A stretch of DNA of 64,000 nucleotides, taken from positions 33,793,501 to 33,857,500 of the forward strand of contig CM050446.2 in the NCBI GenBank assembly GCA_027563935.2, in the 5' to 3' direction. Shown one piece after another: positions 11,145-21,640 of this stretch. Position numbers and translations under genes: made by a program. The stretch's first letter is position 1, and each line of letters starts with the position of its first letter. The notes below the pieces were generated by a model. That model worked only from the letters and a program-made list of their open reading frames with translations, was not told the origin of the DNA and made no database searches. The DNA comes from Costus lasius (taxonomy: Eukaryota > Streptophyta > Magnoliopsida > Zingiberales > Costaceae).

Positions 11145-11873
11145 CTATGCTTGACTACTTTGTCCTTCATCTGGATTCTCATCCAGCTTCATTTCTCTCC
11201 CACTGGCTTCTTGCAGAAGAGATTCCTTCTCAAGAAAAATAGCCGTCCGAGCAACAAATACTTTGTTCTCTTTGGGATCGTAGAAATAATAACCCTTTGT
11301 TTCTTTAGGGTAACCGACAAAGATACATTTATCAGATCTGCTCTCCAGTTTCCCAGAGGCGAGCTTTTTGACATAAGCCTCGCAACCCTAGATTTTAATA
11401 AATGTCAAGCTTGGCTGTTTCCCATACCATAACTCATATGGAGTCTTAGAAACGGCCTTGGATGGCACTCGGTTTAGTACCTTTGCAGCTGTTTCCAGTG
11501 CAAATCCCCAAAAGGAGTAAGGTAGAGTAGCCTGACTCATCATTGAACAAACCATATCAAGTAAGGTTCTATTTCTCCTCTCGGACACACCATTCCATTG
11601 CGGTGTTCCTGGCGGAGTGAGCTGTGAGATAATCCCACACTCCTTCAGATAGTCAGTAAACTCATGACTCAAGTATTCTCCACCTCGATCTGAACGAAGT
11701 GCCTTGATATTTCGGCCTAGCTGATTTTGTACTTCATTTTTGAACTCTTTGAACTTGTCAAAAGATTCACTCTTATGTCTCATTAAATAGACATAACCAT
11801 ACCTACTGAAATCATCAGTAAAGGTAATGAAGTATGAATAGCCACCTCTGGCATGTTTACTAAATGCCCACAC
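11145..11873 (-). pseudogene. Copia-1 integrase, catalytic core and C-terminus
   Basis: The core shows FTDDFSRYGYVYLMRHKSE, the second aspartate in LRSDRGGEYLS, and the glutamate in GVSERRNRTLLDMV, giving the D,D-35-E pattern, followed by the PYELWYGKQP motif. A stop near 11,385 falls where relatives have tryptophan before GCEAY; the C-terminal part continues in the same frame to about 11,145. The first aspartate (HSDVCG) lies upstream in another frame because of a single-base indel near 11,866. Confidence 0.9.
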
Positions 11874-12943
11874 ACATCACTGTGAATGAGGTCAAGTAAA
11901 CCTGAAGCCCTTTGACCTTTGTTGGAAAAAGGAGACTTCGTCATTTTACCCATTAAACAAGCTTGGCATGTATCAAGCTCCTCATAGGAGAATGATCCCA
12001 GCAGTCCATAGTCATGCAACCGCTTAATGCGTTTCCTGTTAATATGGCCTAAACGACTATGCCATAGCAAGGTGCTGTCATCAGCATACTTGGCTTTCTT
12101 AACATCAATCTGTTGTATAGAACATTCCATGTCCAACATGAATAACCCATTGTTAATTGAGCCAGTAGCATAAATAATATTATCACGAGAAATATAACAC
12201 TTTGAAAATTTGCATTCAAAGGAAAACCCTTTCCTAACAAGAGTAGGAATAGAGATAATATTTTTGGTTATGCTTGGTACAAAATAACAATTGTTCAGTT
12301 CTAATACAAGACCAGATGGTAAAGAGATGTGATATTCTCCTACAGCAACAGCAGCAACCCGTGCCCCGTTTCCTACTCGTAGGTCCACCTCATGCTGTCC
12401 CACCTGTCTTCTTCTCTTGAGTTCCTGTACATTTGAACAAATGTGAACTCCACATGCAGTGTCTAACACCCATGAAATAGAAGAAGAAACCATGACTTCA
12501 GTCACGAAAATACCTGAGCCAGAAGCGAAAGAGTTGCTTCCCTTCTTATCTCCTTGGAGCGCTTTACAGTCCTTTTTCCAGTGACCCAGCTGGCCACAAT
12601 GGAAACATCTGTATTCCTTCGACCGCTTTACTTTTTGCTTCAGAGCCTTGTTGTAGCTCTTGACAGGGGCTTTGCCCTTCTTCCCCTTCTTCTTGTTCCT
12701 AGAAGGAACCATGAGGACAGAGGATGAAGGCGTTCCCTTCTCACGTGACTGAGTCTGCTCAGTTGTCAAGAGCATATTCAGTAACTCTGCTGGCGTACAG
12801 TCGATCTTGTTCATATTAAAATTAATAATGAATGGATCGAAAGAGGCCGGGAGAGACTGAAGGATGATATCTACAACAAGCTCCTGATTGATGGTGTGTC
12901 CCAGTTTCTCTAGAGCCTCCTTGTACCCAATCATCTTGAGCAC
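11867..12943 (-). pseudogene. Copia-1 gag C-terminus, protease and integrase N-terminus
   Basis: The piece carries, in order, the end of the gag domain (LPASFDPFIINFNMN), a basic stretch, the zinc knuckle CFHCGQLGHWKKDC, a protease active site WVLDTACGVHICS (DTA in place of the usual DTG or DSG), and the GAG-pre-integrase segment LWHSRLGHINRKRI with its CQACLMGKM zinc ligands, then HSDVCG of integrase. The frame is the same as the gag start at 13,321. Reading then shifts near 11,866. Confidence 0.88.
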
Positions 12944-13321
12944 GTGAGCTCCAACTGGACTCCCTTCAGTCAGTTTGCTCTAAAAGAAAAGCTTAGTCAA
13001 ATTATAGCGTTCAGTCCTTGCCTATGCTGCATACAGCAACTTGAGATTTGCTATTATTTCAATAGCAGATAAATCTTCATGCTGACGTTGCAGCTGTGGC
13101 GTCATAGACGCTAGCATAAGGCAAGCGACGTCAATGCTATCATTGACATGCTTTTCATAAGCTTCCCGAACCGCCCTTGCGGCGTTCGCAGCGGGTTGAG
13201 GCGGTATAGCCGTCTCGAGGACATACAGTTTCCTCTCAGCCTTAAGAATAATCTTAAGGTGTCCGTACCAGTCTAAGAAGTTTGGCCCAGCAAACTTCTC
13301 CCTTTCCAGTAGGGATCGCAC
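12944..13321 (-). pseudogene. Copia-1 gag, N-terminal part
   Basis: It starts with MRSLLEREKFAGPNFLDWYG, matching plant Copia gag N-termini that read GxNFxxW, and continues through YVLETAIP and VACLMLASM. Amber codons at about 13,020 and 12,980 interrupt it, both fitting C-to-T change at glutamine codons. The start is chosen because the preceding minus-strand sequence is the untranslated leader and the first gag motif lies ten residues in. Confidence 0.82.
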
Positions 13322-15119
13322 ATTGAAGGCTGTGGTGTTCGTTGCTGCAGTAATCTACAATAATGCAAGAACAGCAAGGTTAGTATCAATGTTAGAATCA
13401 ATTCAGGACTTAAGAATGATTCTTTTCTCACTATTTTATCTGACTGAAAAATCCAGTAAAGCAGTCCGAAAGAGTGAAACTCTTTTAGTGAGATGGGATC
13501 CAGATTTCATACTTGGTCTCCGCGTCCCGCTCAGGCGAGATAAGATGCACAGAGAGTACAAGCACTAATTTCTGGTAGGCAATCCCTGCCAATCGCCAAC
13601 CCGTGCGATTCCCCTTCATCTGGGCAATCCAGCAGACTGTGCCAACTGAGTTGGTACAACACAGTCTCTGATCCCACAGATGGCTGCCTCCATATGGCTA
13701 CCATATGCTCAATATGTAGCCTACATGGTCAAGCTGACCCGACCTACTCCCTGGACCACCACGTGCTATGCTGAGCAACGAGAAGCGATAAATCCCTTCT
13801 CTGTAACACGCAGGTGTAATCACACACCGTCTGAAGATAGATGGGCGTGCCCACTGAGTGGGTACAACACGGCCCCAACGATAGTCAGAACAGTGAGGTT
13901 TCGCGTCAGAAGGCTATCGTGCTTGATATTTGGCGTTGGATTTTAACGGTCCTTTTATCTTCTTACTATCATTCAAACCCTATGGTGATAGCAGAAGAAT
14001 AAATCATGCAGTTATTAAATTACTAAACAGTAAATTAAAAGCATGATGATCTTATGTGGTAAAAGCCCATTAAGCCTAAGTAAGACCTTAATTAACTTAA
14101 GTCTTCACTTGAGCTCTTCATGGGTCTTTAACATTTCTTCTGGCCCAACCCAGGGCCCAAGCGCCCACTGCAGCTCAGGTGCGCCCACCAGGTAAAATGC
14201 GCCTGTCCTAGAGTCGAACCCTAGACCTCCCACTGGTGAAGCCACTTGCTGCATGCGCCTCTGCCATGTGTGCTCTGTGCTCATGTCTGATCAAAATACA
14301 TTTTAATCTATCTAGACATGATTGACACGCAGGTCAATTACACTTTATAAATTAATTAAAATGTGATGCGCAGATCACAATAAATAATTTACAATATACA
14401 TCCAGGCACACAGGCCCCAGCACAGCACACATTAATCGGGCAGCCCACATAAGATGAAATAAACACCAAACATGGTATACAAGCAACATGTGATCCAAAA
14501 ACAAGAAAATAAAATTTCGAAAAACCCCATGGCATCAATTTTATTTCCTTATGTGGCCTACTACCTTACAACGGTCCATTAATAGGGATCCACTCATCAG
14601 ACCAAGTCAGACCCACTGCCCTAGCATGCACCAAGTCATAACCGACTTGAGTCGACCCAGTGGCCAAACATGCATGCGTTAAGGGCTGAACGACACTCAT
14701 GAGTTCTGGCAAGCGGGCGTGACCCCGGGCCTAACTCATGTGCGTTCACTGGTTATCTCAATCAGACATCGCTACACGCCCAGTATGCAGTCGACCTATA
14801 GCCACCTCATGCTTGCGCATAGGTGCCATCTGGTCGACCCATCTAGGCTGTCAGATGGTCTGATCAGACTGTTGGGTCTATACTGGACGATGACTTCAAC
14901 CCTAATAACCCGTCTAAGTCTTTCAAGTAGGCGCTTAGATCTAAATGGAGTCGCGCAAGATAAGTTGTTTTAACAAAAACATAATGAAATATGCGCCAAC
15001 ACTCATCATGCGCAAACATAAGACAAAGCTACAAACATGTAGGTTTCGGCATGATCATAGATCTACTCATAAACACAAGCATGGATCACAAAAAGCAATC
15101 ATATAATTCATAGCAACAT
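13322..15119 (-). other. Untranslated leader of Copia-1
   Basis: About 1.8 kb lies between gag and the PBS, long for a Copia element. No protein is supported. It contains two related words, AACTGAGTTGGTACAACAC (13,643-13,661) and CACTGAGTGGGTACAACAC (13,852-13,870), and has general resemblance to the Copia-2 leader (44,200-44,640). A tRNA-like A-box/B-box pair occurs on the minus strand at about 14,205-14,270. Confidence 0.6.
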
Positions 15120-15132
15120 GGCTCTGATACCA
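15120..15132 (-). other. Primer-binding site of Copia-1 (initiator tRNA-Met)
   Basis: The minus strand reads TGGTATCAGAGCC two bases after the LTR end, complementary to the 3' end of plant initiator tRNA-Met, the usual Copia primer. Confidence 0.93.
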
Positions 15133-15134
15133 AT

Positions 15135-16414
15135 TGATGGTTCCCCTAAGGGGGCGAAACCCTAATATGCGCATGTAGAATATTTTGCATAGCGGAAGCT
15201 AGGGTTTCTTAAGGAATCGCATGCATGAATATATGATCAACTTCATGAACTTGTATAGATCAAACGAAAAACATACCAATGCCATTTCTTGGATGGCGAC
15301 TTGGAAGCAAGAGGGCGATGTGGCTCTCCTCCAAAGCGTGCGCACACAAGATGTATGATCGCCTACTCCTTGTTGATCTTTGTGCTAGCAAAGTTCTCCA
15401 AGTCTCCTAACCGTGTGAAGGAGATGAGATGCTTTTCTTGGCTTTCGAACTCCCTCTCTTTGCGTGAAGAAGATCACCGAAAGAGGAACGTCGTCAAGAG
15501 GAAGAGGCGAGTGAGCGAAGAGTAATGCCCTCGAACGTGAGGCGTTATGCCCAAACGTGGAAGCGTTACTCTATTTTGGAAAACCAACTTCCAAAAATAG
15601 CAAACCCCTTAACGCTCATGCGTTTACACAATTAAACCGATCGCCACTTTATCTCCCATTGAACCATGCGCTCACATGATGAGCCGGTTCAATTAGATTT
15701 GGTTCAAAGACCAAATTAAGCCAAGCATTGGTCTAGATCAAATTAAACCATAAGGTTCAAGATCTAACCATTCATCTCTTAATGCTCTTGATCTCACCGA
15801 TCTAGCATCAATTCTCTCGATCGAAGCTTACAGATCTCAAGCCCTAATCAATCAAACATGATCAGACCAGATCTCACTTACAATCAGAGTTTAAACTCCT
15901 TTAAACTGAACCAGAACAATTCAGTCCACACGATCTGACTTAAGTAAGCCATATCATCAAATTGTGCGACCCTAAGGGTTTCCTTTAAATGTCGGTAATG
16001 ATAACTCACGTTATCACGATCAGTGAGGGGTATCTAGCAACACATCACTATCTCCCGATATAAAGGAAAGAGTCTTCCAAGACTACACCCAAACCACAGC
16101 ATAAGTGTGAATCCACTTCACTAGGCATACATGTTTCTTTTTCCACTGGATGTTCTTATTGGACAAGCGTGTCAAGCCTGTAATTCCAATATGATGAGAA
16201 TGATTAGATCAGATGAAACATAGTCATCTGGGTATGGCCATACACTTTCTCAATCATCTCATACTGGGGGCCCCTATAGAACATCACACTCCTTCCAAGG
16301 AGACGGCAATCCTATATCTATCACTAGTGCCCTAACATGACTCATGTTCATTATCCAAGATAGTCTATAACCATTATGTTTCAAATGATATTGAACTACC
16401 TCAAAACAATGCCA
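15135..16414 (-). repeat. 5' LTR of Copia-1, truncated
   Basis: It begins TGATGGTTCCCC like the 3' LTR and stays about 99% identical until AACAATGCCAAT at about 16,414. There the match stops and AT-rich unrelated DNA begins. About 420 bp of the distal LTR (its U3 promoter end) are missing, with the rest of Copia-0, so a deletion removed the junction. Confidence 0.92.
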
Positions 16415-17360
16415 ATATAATTAATTCAAATATAATTTATATATAATAATATAGATTATATTTTTAATATTAATTAATACTTTCTAATGTAAAAATATGC
16501 CTTATAGTTAGCAAAATATATATAATATATGTAATATTTAATAAAATAATATATGATAAATAATTTTTAAGCTTTTATTAAAATTGATAATATTTATTTA
16601 CATTTCATAATTTTAATAATAAATATTATGTTTACAAAAATATTTTTAAAAATAATGAAAAGTTCATTCTCTACTGCAACTAGTGTTGTAGATGATAAAA
16701 TAATGTGGGTACGGTCTATGGATGACAACGGGTAGGGGTCAAGTTTTGCTATTCCCGATTCGACCCCGACTTTCTCAAATCCATCTCCGATCTTGACTCC
16801 GAATCCGACAAATTTAGAAAACTCAACCCCGCGGAGAAATCCGATCTCGATCGGCCTAAAAATAAGTATATATTATAAATAATATTTTAAAATTATTTTT
16901 ATTTTATATTCATAATATATAATGGATGGCATGGCCCGATGATGTCATGTCTAGACCATGTGCCTTGAGGGTTCAGCCATGCGGTAGACTTGTACGCGCG
17001 TATTATATGAATGAAGTGTTTGGCCGCCATTGACCACCGAAAGACCCATGCACGCGATACGCCCTGCTCTTATTTCTTCCTTCTCAAGGCCCACCTGCTA
17101 TGATTTTTGATTTTTGTAGCATGAAACTCCACTCACTCCAGAAACGAGAAACGCATGTGGCTAAAGGGCAACCTATCCGAAGCCTCCAGGCAGCCCGCAG
17201 CCTTGCCATTAGTCTCACCGTCATACTCAGCGTATATGATATACCCTCGTCCTTGCCTCAATTTTGATTGGAGTAATCGAGACTCCTGAGTGGTGCCCAC
17301 AAGAGATGAGAATCACTGTCCAAGGTCCAACGCGTGTCGGCTTTTCGGCGTTTCGCGTTT
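16415..17360. other. AT-rich intergenic DNA upstream of the ERF gene
   Basis: No gene is seen. 16,415-16,680 and 16,860-16,920 are almost pure A/T. Between them, 16,725-16,860 has CCCGATTCGACCCCGAC, CTCCGATCTTGACTCCGA and similar degenerate repeats of the kind found in short DNA-transposon remnants in plants; no clear termini are seen. Confidence 0.4.
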
Positions 17361-17368
17361 CTATATAA
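17361..17368 (+). promoter_or_regulatory. TATA box of the ERF gene
   Basis: CTATATAA lies 107 bp before the start codon. Transcription would begin around 17,390-17,400, giving a 5' untranslated region of about 80 nt. The spacing and the lack of another TATA-like site nearby support it. Confidence 0.65.
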
Positions 17369-17474
17369 TGTCACGCTCGGACAGCGAGTCGAGTGAAAGA
17401 GCTTTTGCCCGATCGCCAGAGAGAAAGAAGCGACGAAACAGAGAACCTGGTTAAACCAGCAAGGGCAGCGATCG

Positions 17475-18041
17475 ATGGAGATGGAGCACGAGGACGCGGT
17501 CTCGCCTCCTGCGGCAGGGGAAGTCAAGTACAAGGGGGTGAGGCGGCGGAAGTGGGGACGGTGGGTGTCGGAGATCCGGCTGCCCAACAGCCGCGAGCGC
17601 ATCTGGCTAGGCTCCTACGACTCACCCAAGAAGGCCGCTCGGGCCTTCGACGCCGCTGCTGTCGGCCTCCGCGGCAGCCGCGCCCGGCTCAACTTCCCCG
17701 ACGCGCCGCCCCGGAGGATCCCCGACGCCGCTCGCGCGCTCACCCATCAGCAGATCCAGGCCGCCGCCGTACGCCACGCGTACTCCTCGGATCCGCCAAC
17801 GCCGACGCCAATTGCGTCGTCCTCCTCCTCTTCCTCTTTTGCCGCCTCGATCGTAACGGATAGCGTCGACATGGATACGAGAGAATACCGGTCGTTCATG
17901 GAGTCCCTCCAAAACTTTGTGGGGGATTTCGGTATGCGGATGGATGATTTGGTGTTTAATTTCTTTCCCACGGGGCCGGAGGCAGAGGAGATGGGCGGCG
18001 GCGTCGATTTGGGAGCAGATTCTTCTCTGTGGAGCTTCTGA
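17475..18041 (+). CDS. AP2/ERF-domain transcription factor, DREB-type
   Basis: The intronless 188-codon frame starts at the first in-frame ATG of MEMEHED after a short leader. One AP2 domain covers residues 19-76: [17 protein letters not shown], the WLGSYDS motif and ARLNFPD. The domain has valine at position 14, as in DREB proteins, and leucine at 19, a pattern with [14 protein letters not shown] typical of the Arabidopsis ERF016-ERF019 kind (my family recall, not searched). Such proteins bind GCC- or DRE-type promoter elements in the nucleus, often in stress responses. A serine run (about 116-122) and an acidic end follow. Codon third positions are strongly GC-rich, unlike the AT-rich surroundings, as in many monocot genes. 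It is the only host gene I can support. Confidence 0.95.
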   Translation: MEMEHEDAVSPPAAGEVKYKGVRRRKWGRWVSEIRLPNSRERIWLGSYDSPKKAARAFDAAAVGLRGSRARLNFPDAPPRRIPDAARALTHQQIQAAAVRHAYSSDPPTPTPIASSSSSSSFAASIVTDSVDMDTREYRSFMESLQNFVGDFGMRMDDLVFNFFPTGPEAEEMGGGVDLGADSSLWSF

Positions 18042-20640
18042 TTAGAGGTTGGTTACAAGGTCCGGTGAAGCTATTTATTTATTAATTACGTATAATATCA
18101 CAAATTCGCAAGGACTTGCTATATGGATTTAATTTTATTGGTGTGATGAGATGAATAAGTGAATAGAATGCTGCCGAGAGCGATGTTATGTAAATTTTTG
18201 GCAGACAGGACGCTTGTATTCATAATTATGAAGAAACACGAATAATTAATTAGGTGAGTACGTGCTAACATTAATTATGCATGCAGTTGGAATATCTGTC
18301 TTGTCAACTGTGGACTTACCTAGTAGTAGAGTATCCTATTTTTTATTTATTTATTTTTTTTTTTACTTTTTATTCATTTTTAATGAATGATGAGGAAAAA
18401 GTGAGTGAGAGTAGGCGGCATGGCATGCATCTTCCTTTCATTTTAGACATGACTTACACGTGCGAAATAGAGGAAGAGGAAGATAAACACCTCACTGATT
18501 GCTCTTGGTGGTTGTTGTTAATTTGAACGTTTTGACAAAAGAAACGACATGTGTAAATTAAGCGACCATATATATACTAGCTAGCTACTAGAAGCTGCTA
18601 GACCGTTCTAGTAGCTTTTGCCTTTCCTCTCAGGAATTTCAACAAAATGCTTCCTTGAGTAGAATAGATAAACCAAAAATCTTTGAAAATAATTATTGAG
18701 CATAATCAAAGGGAATTCAAACAATTAATGAATTATAACAATTTATTGAATTTGATGTCATTTAAAAATTCAATAAAACTACTAAGATGAATCTTTATTG
18801 AATTTAATGACAGAATATTAAAAATTTGTGATATGTTTATTTGTAAATCTGAGACAAAACTCAATAGAGAGATGAATCTTTATAGGGTGCTCTTGAATCA
18901 TTGATTAAAAAATTCAACTTAGAAAATTTAGAGAAAATTATACAAGACTCCATGATTAACAAAGATTAAAATTTCATAATGAAAGGAGAAACGAGGAGGA
19001 AAAAAATTTGTCATCTAGAATGCAGTGGTCACCAACAAGGAGATGAGAAAAAGGTCACCTGGTGATGTAGCTAGTCGAACTAATAAAATATATTTCAGCT
19101 TTAAAAGCAACAAGTTGTGGGCCCTTGTGCTTTGTAAGAGAGGAATTCCAGCTGCAGTGTTGACAATAGTGACGAAGAACTAGCAAGAGACAATGCCGAG
19201 TGAGTGATGAGAGGGAGGGAGAAAACAAAATAACATAATAAACAAGGGGCCAAGAACCTGGAGATGACAGCCCACGGAATGTGACAGTGCCCGCAATGAC
19301 GAACAACAATAGGATAGCAAGCAGCAGGTTGTAAAAGTTTAAGACAACAAAGCAGCAACCCCACTCACGCTATTTCTTTCCATCGAGTCACTTGGATTGG
19401 TAAATGAGGGAAAAAAGTCCATTTTTTCATCCCATTTTTTATCCTTCTATTTTCATCCAGAGAAAAATACTATTTTCTTTTTCTTTTTTTTTTTCTCCGT
19501 TTTAGCTTTTCCTCAAAGAAATAACTGGTTAAAAATATTTGGAACAAAAAATAATATGATAAAAAAAAATCAAGATTAAGAATTTCACCACATTGGTTTC
19601 TAGTGACAAAATAATGTGATTCTCTCTAACATAAATTTTAAATAATTTAAAAAAAATTATCCAAATTTATAACTTGTCCCATCTTAGTAGTCCAACTCAA
19701 TATTTGTTTGAATTAATCTTTTACTCCCGTGACTTATCAATTCCAATAACGTTATTAAGTTTTATAACAAATTATATAACCCTTCGAGAATTACTCTCCT
19801 GATATAAATACATAAGTGTAATTATAGGATTTCTCACAACATCTAATACATATAATTATTTAGCTAAAATAACACATATAATTAATCATAACTATAATTA
19901 AATAAGTATTGAAATAATATAATAAAGAGAAATCAACATGCTCAAGTCATAAGAAAACACAATGGACTATATCCTATGTCCTGAAAATGAGTATATGGTA
20001 TAATATTCAACATTATAATGCTAAACTCTTCAAGTGGAGAAATTAAAATTAGAAAAAAAATAAATTCGTTACTTCCCTACCAAGGATCGATGTTTAAACC
20101 CCTCGAATGTGCTTCCCCTATTAAGTATGCTTGGTCGCTTGCTTCTCTATTTTGCATGTGCAACTACCTAAAATTTCTCTTAGAATTGGGTTTTGTAGCC
20201 ATCTTTCTTTCTCCTTCTCGAGCAGCACCATTGATGTGGTGGGCAAACACATGATTAGAATTTTTATATTTTGAAATAAAAATACCAAACTCAATCAACA
20301 GCCAAAAATGCAGGGCAAGAAAATTATCAAAACTAGTTATGCCTTAGAGATGGTTATAGGGATCCATAATGAAAATTAGTAAAACCAAGTAGAAGACTGA
20401 ATATTGTTGTTTTTAGGCGTAGCAAAAATGAAGGATCATTATGAGTTAGTTAAGTAGGGCATCTGCAAGAAGATGGCTAATCAGATCAGCAAATTGACAT
20501 AATCACAAAAAGTTATCAGTTAACATTATTTGCTTTGTTGCTTAGACAGATCCAGTGATGTTCAATTGTAACCAAGTATTCCGGGATGTACAGCAACATG
20601 TGTTCATCCAAGTTATGCCAAAGATCAGAGGTTGCAATTC
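18042..20640. other. AT-rich intergenic DNA downstream of the ERF gene
   Basis: The first 200 bp are probably the 3' untranslated region. A perfect 11-bp inverted repeat (AGCTACTAGAA / TTCTAGTAGCT) lies at 18,583-18,616. The open frames at 18,281-18,526, 19,055-19,364 and 20,018-20,254 have no domain, codon bias or conservation that I can see. The rest is AT-rich with poly-T runs. Confidence 0.5.
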
Positions 20641-21640
20641 ATACAAGATCATTAACTACCTGCATAAAAAGGGTTAACTAGATTAGGAATGAGTATATAA
20701 CTTAAACAGTAACAGTAAGATGGTTCTCATGGAAATAGCAGGGAGTCGTTGCGCGAGCTGGTCGATGCTGGAGGCTGCAGAAACATGGGGAAGAATGGCT
20801 GGCGGGGACGTTTCCGGCGTGACAGCCGGCCGGTGGTGTCGCCTGGTCACTAGGGGGCGGGCGGCGCTAGTGCGGCCCTGCTTCTAGCGGAAACAGGGGA
20901 TTACGCGAGAAGATGCAGAGGCTGCCGGCGATCATCGGAGACGGCATGAACTCCAGACCTGCTACAACTGGGAGTTCCCCTGAGTACATCGAACTAGTGG
21001 CCAGAGCTTGGGAACGGTCGGTGGCTGGTCAGAGGAGATCGACGGCGATCAGTGGAGAAGGGCAGAAGCAGGGGCGTGAGCTGAGGCGTCACCGGAAATC
21101 TTCCGATTCCGGTTATCCAGACGTCGGATGGGGCGATCCCTCCGGTTGTGGGTTCGACTAGAACTGTAGAAGGCGTGGTTAAAATTTGAGGACGATCCGT
21201 CGGTTGGATCGTCGCTGGCGGCGAGGCGAACGGAGAGTCCAAGGCTGGACTCAGCTGGAAGCTGTGTGTGGAATGCGACAGTGGCGGAAGGTTGTTTAAG
21301 CGTGGCAAAGGTGGAAGATGGATAGCGTAGCGATGAGAAGGATGCAGCAGGGTAGAGATTCCAAGTCCATGGAAGATTAGAGGAGACGATAGTGAAGAAG
21401 TTCCAAATCCATGGGAGCTTCAGCTACCAAAGGAAGAGAGGAAGAAACATCTGATAGAGAGAAACGAAAAACCATTTCCATTCATTTTCAAAATCTTGTC
21501 TAAAACTGGTAAATACATTGACGAGATTACATCTTATACAACACATGAAGGAGATGTGCTGGAAGCTGCTTGTGACCGTTGGCTGCAACGTTCAAGGCAA
21601 GTCTCCAACGTTCATTTCCTCTTTGAGTAAGCTGCTCTTG
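20640..21640 (-). repeat. GC-rich segment related to the insertion cargo at 5,150-6,640
   Basis: On the minus strand it keeps the same order of landmarks as the + strand at 5.4-6.6 kb: ACCATTTCCATTCA (about 21,470) matching 5,480-5,495, CCCAGTTGTAGCAGGT (about 20,958-20,973) matching 5,938, and a TTTTTATGCAGGTA acceptor-like site (about 20,660) matching 6,626. Overall similarity is partial. No protein can be supported. It is either a second diverged copy of the same element or a copy of the host leader it carries. Confidence 0.45.

Larger units (their letters stand above)
7721..16414 (-). mobile_element. Copia-1, nearly complete Copia retrotransposon with truncated 5' LTR
   Basis: The order on the minus strand is 5' LTR (15,135-16,414, truncated), PBS, a 1.8-kb leader, gag, protease, integrase, RT, RNase H, polypurine tract, 3' LTR (7,721-9,420). 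This is the Copia order (integrase before RT). The pol belongs near the Tork/Angela group by its motifs; the lineage is tentative. It is inserted in Copia-0. Over the 1.28 kb that can be compared, the two LTRs differ at roughly 13 sites, about 1%. The reading frame is broken by a few nonsense codons and one frameshift, so the copy is not competent. Confidence 0.92.

Noticed and set aside
17393..17863. 156-codon open frame overlapping the ERF gene
   Set aside because: GC-rich frame shadow of the AP2/ERF gene; no domain.
20913..21308. Open frames of 82 and 104 codons in the GC-rich segment
   Set aside because: Same reason: overlapping frames on both strands and no domain.
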